Assembly (NCBI GenBank): GCA_032622095.1
Contig: CP136064.1
Location: 46,515,573-46,579,572 of the forward strand
Reading direction: 5' to 3'
DNA: 64,000 bases
Source of the DNA: Siphonodentalium dalli
Taxonomy: Eukaryota > Mollusca > Scaphopoda > Gadilida > Siphonodentaliidae
The translations under genes and the position numbers were made by a program. The notes beneath the pieces are model-generated. The model saw only the letters and a list, made by a program, of their open reading frames with translations. It had not been told where the DNA came from and ran no database searches. This document shows, piece after piece, positions 57,976 through 64,000 of the stretch. Numbering within the stretch: position 1 is the stretch's first letter; the number at the start of each line of letters is the position of its first letter.

Positions 57976-58749
57976 CAGTCACCAAATTTATACAATCTGG
58001 GGCAAATAATGAATACAACAAATGCTGTACAACTTCACAAATTAGGAGAATTTATACGAGCCCTAACTACACTGCTTGGTTCACCGCTCACCCGACCACC
58101 CCCATCCAATTCATAACTGTTTACTGGATAATTCATGCATGTATCACCAACGCCAGTTCCTTGATTCAAGATTATTAATATTTTGACCTCTTATGTCACA
58201 TATATGTGTTTATATGAGCGAATACAAGATTTAGATTTAAAAGATTTAGATTAGACCAGTCTAAAAGCCGGGTATTAAAATATCTTCACGGCCCTGTGGA
58301 TAAGCGTCATGACGACGGCCCTGGGCAGTCATGAACTAACGGCTATATAAACTACGAAATCTCTAAAGTTTGGAGCAGAAGCCTATTGCTTTACTTACAG
58401 ATAAAGGAACGATATCGTCAGAAGTCGTCACCATTCTACACCCAATTATGAAGGAATTCAATGTAAGTTCATATAATCACACTCTGTAATAACTTATATG
58501 ATGTTCGGTGCCACGTCCCGTTCTCGGTATTTATATGTCCCGTTCTCGGTGTGAATGTGTTCAACTCTGTGGAGTTTCAACAGAAATGGAGCGTACTTCA
58601 AAGTATTTAATTTATTTCTCCACGTTATCAATCAGGCCAGATATTCCATCATATCGTTATCGATAAAAATGGAGCGTATATATATCGTGTTTATATGAAC
58701 AAGTACACATCTATGGAATGTATATTCAAACACTGGATAAAGTCAAGAC
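57976..58749. other. No feature recognised
   Basis: Near 58510-58555 the phrase 'gtcccgttctcggt' is repeated. Otherwise nothing that supports a gene or repeat. Confidence 0.35.
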
Positions 58750-59189
58750 AGGTACTCAATCCGATCAGACGGTCCCCATACCATCAATATACAACAACAA
58801 CAACACCAGCAACAACAACATTTCTTTAAAAATACGCCTTTATTTATCAGAATCGATTTATTGCAACAAAATAATGCTAACAACTATCAACTATGGTATC
58901 AAATTTCCCAAAACTTGTTATTTATCAACATTTTGTTCATCAAAATATGGCCGTATTATCACTTGATTTTGGAGTAATCCATCTTCATCCGCAATTTTTT
59001 CCGAGACCCTCCGTTTGACCACGTGTTTCTGGGCCACTTTTTATTACACATCTCGAGAAATAACAAACTTCAAAAATCGATATCTGATAACTGAGCTTTG
59101 ATGGGTGGGTCCTCGACTCGAATCAAATATTTGTTACACCGAAGCCAAAGAAATAGTAATTTAGGAGCGTCTGATCGGATTGAGTACCT
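58750..59189. mobile_element. TTAA-flanked element I, copy 2
   Basis: Ends AGGTACTCAATCCGATCAGA and TCTGATCGGATTGAGTACCT form perfect 20-bp inverted repeats. TTAA is present at the right (59190-59193), but the left flank reads GACA, so the left target copy has mutated or been lost. Confidence 0.75.
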
Positions 59190-59193
59190 TTAA

Positions 59194-59960
59194 AGTGTCA
59201 TTATTTTATTTTATCGGCATCACCGCAAGATGATTTTCACATTTTGTTTCACGGTGTTAATCTGGCCCGCACGATTCAACACCCAACATATAAAAGTGGT
59301 ATTTGAAGAAGATTTGAACATTTATTTCAATCTAAAATTTACAACTCTGCAGCTCTCCATGGGTACGGAATATTTACAACGGTAGGGACTTTGATGTACA
59401 AATAGATGCTCAAATCTACATTTATGTGCTTGGTGTCGAATAGTGTAAGCATGGTTAAAGCCATCCAACAATAAAATGAGTGATAACCCTTGTGACCACG
59501 CCAATAAAAGAAAATAATGAAACTGTTTCCAGTGTTTTGTGCGACAGTTTTCTCATAATTACACGGTATCCGCGCTTCAAGTCAAGTCAAGCCAAATTGT
59601 TTATTCAAATAAACCACAATCGTGGTATAAACTCTGAAAAAAAGAAATAAAAAAATTATACAGAGGCGTCCCTGCAAGACAGATGTATGTAAGTTGTTAA
59701 CAGTTGCAAATAGATAATTAAGTAGCAATTAAACAAATTCGTCAAAAATAAATGTAAATATACCGGAAAGTGAAAATATAATATTCATAAATGCATTATA
59801 TACATGTTTATGGTTAGCAATAGGACTGCACATATGGCCGAATTGATAACGTTGAGAAATAATATAATTACTTTGAACGAACGAACGAATATTTTATTAT
59901 ATAGTGACATGTGTGAATAGTATATCAAACATATATATCACATACATGTGATAACAATAT
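59194..59960. other. No gene recognised
   Basis: 59580-59660 has 'caagtcaagccaaattgtttattcaaata', which looks like a dispersed-repeat tail. Otherwise unremarkable. Confidence 0.35.
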
Positions 59961-60597
59961 GTACACGTATCACAGTAGCGATGGCATAGTAGGTGTGACA
60001 ATTGATTATGGTGGAGTTTGGTGACAATTGGTCCGTCATAATTCTGTGCCATAGCTATCCATGTCGCCCGCTGATTTTCCGCACAATGAGTCGACTGGAC
60101 CAATTAACCATTGCTTTTCACCAAGTTGATCTCTACTCATTACGTTTTGCTAAATTGTATTCACGACGATATATATAATTGCACGATAGAGCGTCCAGAA
60201 TTGTGTTTGACCATGGCCTGGTGGCAATTCCTCATTGACTCACATATCATTATTGTGGTACGTTTTTTATATGATCGCAATGCATGCATGTTTATCTACT
60301 TACATTAATTTCATTAGTAAGAACAATCATGGCTGTTAAGATGGGTTATTCATTAAGTTATCAAGTGGACTTGTGTGTTAGCATGCAAAATATAACACTG
60401 CGTGTTGAGTAAAGATCAACATCGACAAGCCTCATATATTTCTTTATTGCCTCAATCTGGGGAGAGCTTGGTAGACTCATTGTGCGAATTTTCAGAGGGC
60501 GACATGTCTTGCTATGGCATATTAATTATGACAACCAATTTTCACCATAATAAATTGTCACACCTACTATGCCATCGCTACTGTGGTACGTGTGTCC
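59961..60597. repeat. Foldback element K, ~130-bp arms
   Basis: Left arm 59961-60098 ('cacagtagcgatggcatagt', 'gcacaatgagtc') and right arm 60468-60597 in inverse orientation, with about 85-90% match by eye and a 370-bp unrelated centre. Confidence 0.7.
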
Positions 60598-61046
60598 GCA
60601 GCCAATGTCAAGGAAAACAAAAACAAACACACACACACCCGGTCAATGAGGCATATTAGTCACGTTAAACAAAATAATAAGGAACACCGTTGTGCAAAAC
60701 TGTAATTACTTTGAAGGACGCTCCATTTTGTGTTGAAATTCGGCAGCATTGAAAAAAATGGTCACCGAGAACTGGACATATAATTACTGAGAACGGAACA
60801 AATGTCAATTGAAGAAAACCCGACGTACTATGATTTGAAGATTCTCCATTCGATTTAGAGAACTTCCAAGTCACAAAGCAGTTTCAAAGTGATAAGTTTA
60901 TTTCCAATATCATAAATTGTTTTAACAACGAAGCCCTTTATGTTGTATGTTTCTAAAAATGAGACCATTAAAGACATATTAAGTGCTTATTTCACTACTT
61001 CAAACTGAAAATTTACGACCATTTGAAGAATGCATTATTAAACTAG
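60598..61046. other. No feature recognised
   Basis: Nothing beyond short ORFs. Confidence 0.35.
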
Positions 61047-61050
61047 TTAA

Positions 61051-61486
61051 AGGCACGGGTTGCCTTCGTTATAGGTTGTTGTAATTTAAAATTAACAGTT
61101 AAAAAATTATGAAAAATTTCCTCAAGAATATACTAATAATATACTATAATGATAGTGTGAATGAGTGGCGAGGATTAATGAGCGCTATACCGGTATTTTG
61201 TAAATATTTTGGTGGACCTTTCTAACCAAAGTTCACTTAGTGGTGTCTTCCCGATGTTGAGTGCTTTGCTTATCGCATACTCGTTACATACCATTTGTTT
61301 ACATAACATGGAGTTTGTTTACATAACACAGAGTACTAACATGGCAATAACATGCAATTTAATAGAATATTATGATTGCTATAAGAACAAAGTTTGTCTA
61401 TAATACAATATTCTTTCTGTTTATGATTATTTTAACGGATGTGCCTATTTTAATAGCAATACAGACAACCAACGCTTACCGTATCT
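61051..61486. mobile_element. TTAA-flanked element D, diverged copy
   Basis: TTAA at 61047-61050 and 61487-61490. Ends AGGCACGGGTTGCC and ACCGTATCT. It shares 'gtttacataaca', 'ataagaacaaagtttgtcta' and 'ttctttctgtttatg' with the other D copies. Confidence 0.7.
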
Positions 61487-61490
61487 TTAA

Positions 61491-62079
61491 TATTATCAAA
61501 ACGTTCAACAACATCGACAGTGCCCTATCGTATAGCACGACGTCTGCACCAAAATCTATACAGACAGTCGTTTATTTGTTCGGGTCACAGATAATCGAGC
61601 GAGAATGATTTCTTCAACGAGGGTCACTTTATTTATTTTATATGAAAGTAGCTGGAGTACCCGGTGTTGCCTTCAAAAATTTAAATGAATTACTAGTCAC
61701 ATGAGGTAAACACCACCTATTGTATGACAGTATATCGCGATAAAGTTACATCTCTCTTTTAAATTTATAATAACCACCCAGTATTGCTAATTATTAGTGT
61801 TCCTGTAAGTCATCTGAAGTCAACGGCACCTATCTCGTGACACACACCGTACCAATTGACCCCTGTGTACAAATGTTCAGCACTGGTGTCCAGCCGTTTG
61901 GTCGCCCATTGGCCGACATATAAACAAACCAAATTGTGTTTCATTAATATCTATAATGGTGTTGTGTTCTGCCGATTTTGATGCAACCTTTTTCGGTGTG
62001 ACTAATTACTGCCAGGGCAAGCCCGGACACGCCCGGGCAAGCCCGGTGGGCCCGGGCAGCCACATGGGCCCGCGGACAG
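61491..62079. other. No gene; GC-rich 'gcccgggc' cluster at 62015-62060
   Basis: 'aagcccggacacgcccgggc', 'aagcccggtgggcccgggc' and related short palindromes cluster just before the tandem array that follows. Confidence 0.45.
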
Positions 62080-62530
62080 TGTAATGTGATGGCTTATGGT
62101 AGTAGGATACAAAATGAGCATAGATTGTGAAAATTGACTTGCTGTGTCATCCACCGGCGGGTGTATTAACCCTTCAAATGCCGATATTGACTAAAAGAAT
62201 CAGGGAGAGTCCGGGCACACAGGGACCCGATCAGATTATATATTGATGACTAATGGTAGCGAGGCACTTACTAAAGGTATACTTTGAAGATTGACTCGCC
62301 ATCTCGTTCACGACCGGCTTCATTAACCCCTTAAATAACGGTACGCACCAGAAGAACACAGGAGAGGCCGGGCCAGCCAGGACAGCCCCATGGGCCCATG
62401 GACAACATAATATGATGCATTATGGTAGTGGGATACATACTAAGTATAGTTTGCGAACGTTTATTTGCTGTGTCATACACGGTTGGTTTTTATTAACCCT
62501 TTAAATTCCGATATTGGCTAAATAGTGGAA
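62080..62530. repeat. Degenerate tandem array, ~160-bp units
   Basis: The phrase 'ttatggtagtaggatac' and its variants begin at about 62094, 62251 and 62420. Each unit has 'tcattaaccctttaaat.ccg' further on. Three diverged units. Confidence 0.65.
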
Positions 62531-62620
62531 TAGACTAGTAAATTTATTTTTCACTTTATCATGACTAAAGTATGAAATTTTGCACATATGTACACATTCA
62601 CATACTAATTGATATTAGGT

Positions 62621-63992
62621 TTGGAACCACGCTGCAATTTCACTTTAACCCCTCTTTTAAGGGATGTCCCAAATTTAAAGAGCGTTTCATAATTATATAA
62701 TTTACTAAATGTCGCAATTACTCTTACCATGGAATATGCAATTAAAATTTAGGCATATGCAGCAAGTATGACTCTGCGATATATATTTAGACATTTGAAG
62801 GCCAAAATTGGAAACCCCCGTCCAAGATGGCCCTCAAAATGGCAGCCGTGAATGACATTTTTTCACTAATATATCCTATACATGGCCAGAATCCCACAAG
62901 AAGTTTTCGGAAAAATAACATTCTGCATCATTTAAAATTGACTTGTCATGCCCCATGAGGTAAAGGGACAACGAAAATATAATATTTAGTTGCCAGTTGA
63001 TTAATTAGCATGCTTAATAACAAAGTGAATCACAATTTGCTACATTTACAGAAGAGTAGAGAATAATGTTCGGGATATATGTGAAAATATCAACTTTTCT
63101 ATCAAATTTTGTGGACATTTTGCAAGCAATCTTGAGTATTTTAAAAAAACTCCACCTCAATGTGATGTATTTAAGACGGATTAAATCAATAAATACCAAA
63201 GATAGTTCCAAATAGTCCAAGCCTGATAAGTTAGAATTTTTAGAGAAAATTCCAATATTTTGGTAATGTAATCGTAACACTTAAGTTAACGAAGATGCAT
63301 CATAAATATTAGTATTCAATGTATGTACGACAAAATGTCCAATTTTATACATCAACCACAACTTTTTACAAGCGATTGAATGGCACACTGGGACCATATT
63401 TTCCATATATTGGCCGCCATTTTGACAGCCATTTTTAGCCAAAATGACAATTTTGATTCCATTGGGTTAATATTGTCAAAATTAATGGTATGCATCACTT
63501 ATATTGTGCAGTTATGCTCATTTCTTGTTCAAATGTGACTAGGATAAAATTTATGATTTTTGGTGAAATTTTATACTGAATTCTGTAAAAATCGATTTTT
63601 TAAAAGGATTTCAAGGGGATGGAACCCCACGAATGACATATTTCATTGTTACAATGATCAGTTAACATGTACATCACAAAATAAAGTCAAATTCTCAACC
63701 AGTTCCACAAAGCTGAAACTGATATAGAATATATTAATGAAAAAATGTCAAATTTTCCCCTTACGGCTGCCATTTTGATAGCCATCTTGGACAGTGGGGG
63801 TTCCTATTTTGGTTTTCAAATGTATCAATATATCTCGCAGAGTTATTCTTACTGTATACGCCTAATTTTATATTGCACATTCCATGGTAAGAGTAATTGC
63901 GACATTTAGTAAATTATATAATTACGAAACGCTCTTTAAATTCGGGAAATCCCTTACAAGAAGGGTTAAAGTGAAAGTTCAGCGTGGTTCCA
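62621..63992. repeat. 1.37-kb foldback element E2
   Basis: The terminal arms of about 250-270 bp are inverted copies: 'ttggaaccacgctg', 'cactttaaccc', 'aaatttaaagagcgttt', 'aattactcttaccatgga' at the left, and the complements at 63740-63992. The interior has 'aagatggc'/'gccatctt' blocks and relates to 1500-2600. The right end lies 8 bp from the window edge, so flanking duplications cannot be judged. No transposase. Confidence 0.75.
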
Positions 63993-64000
63993 CACATAAT

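Noticed and set aside
62621-63992. Element E2 as TTAA-flanked like the other families
   Set aside because: TTAACCC does occur in its ends, but the inverted arms continue past that TTAA, so the TTAA is internal and not a target duplication.

Overview
This window looks like a repeat-saturated stretch of an animal genome, most likely a mollusc and probably a bivalve. The grounds are: AT-rich DNA without dense bacterial-type ORFs; intron-split coding exons with GT/AG borders; several non-LTR retrotransposon (LINE) remnants with poly(A) tails and target-site duplications; many short non-autonomous DNA transposons; and a block at 32995-33600 of a type I recall as common in bivalve DNA ('aagggccataactc' plus GGAC/CGGA runs). 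The species assignment is inference. No rRNA, tRNA, CRISPR or bacterial gene was recognised.

Layout. 1-4300 holds a palindrome-bearing foldback element (103-558), a decayed repeat with 'aagatggcNNNcaaaatggc' blocks (1500-2600), and a TTAA-flanked element (3048-4247) interrupted by other inserts. 4397-6720 is a head-to-tail array of Helitron-like elements. 5751-18654 is a tandem triplication of a ~4.07 kb unit (starts 5751, 9831, 13902). Each unit carries a six-cysteine EGF-like exon with an RGD tripeptide and a Thr-rich linker exon. Only the third unit retains a ShK-like exon (16976-17092), and a terminal ShK exon with a stop codon lies at 20207-20337. All these exons fit intron phase 1, so together they form the 3' part of one secreted cysteine-rich protein gene on the + strand. 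The best guess is the tail of a metallopeptidase or similar extracellular protein whose upstream exons lie outside the window.

20360-31920 is nested mobile DNA: TTAA-flanked elements, TA-flanked foldback elements, two more palindrome-pair elements, a LINE 3' fragment between 93-bp direct repeats, a LINE endonuclease fragment, a 42-bp-period minisatellite, and a 1.8 kb inverted repeat. 32000-44410 holds the bivalve-type repeat, a 97-bp tandem array, nested inverted-repeat elements, a third full palindrome-pair element, a possible terminal exon (43042-43160), and two TTAA elements that abut and share one TTAA. 45135-51100 has a 310-bp inverted pair enclosing two related TTAA elements, then a rearranged LINE. 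51100-64000 has tandem duplications, a minus-strand Helitron-like piece, a 5'-truncated LINE with an 11-bp target duplication (55929-57835), and more foldback elements to the window end.

The main novelties are: (i) a pair of 69-bp palindromes carried inside at least two otherwise different element families; (ii) a set of at least seven element families that all use TTAA targets and mostly share AGG...CCT ends; and (iii) expansion of a phase-1 exon module by 4-kb tandem duplication, with paired loss of two cysteines in one ShK-like domain.
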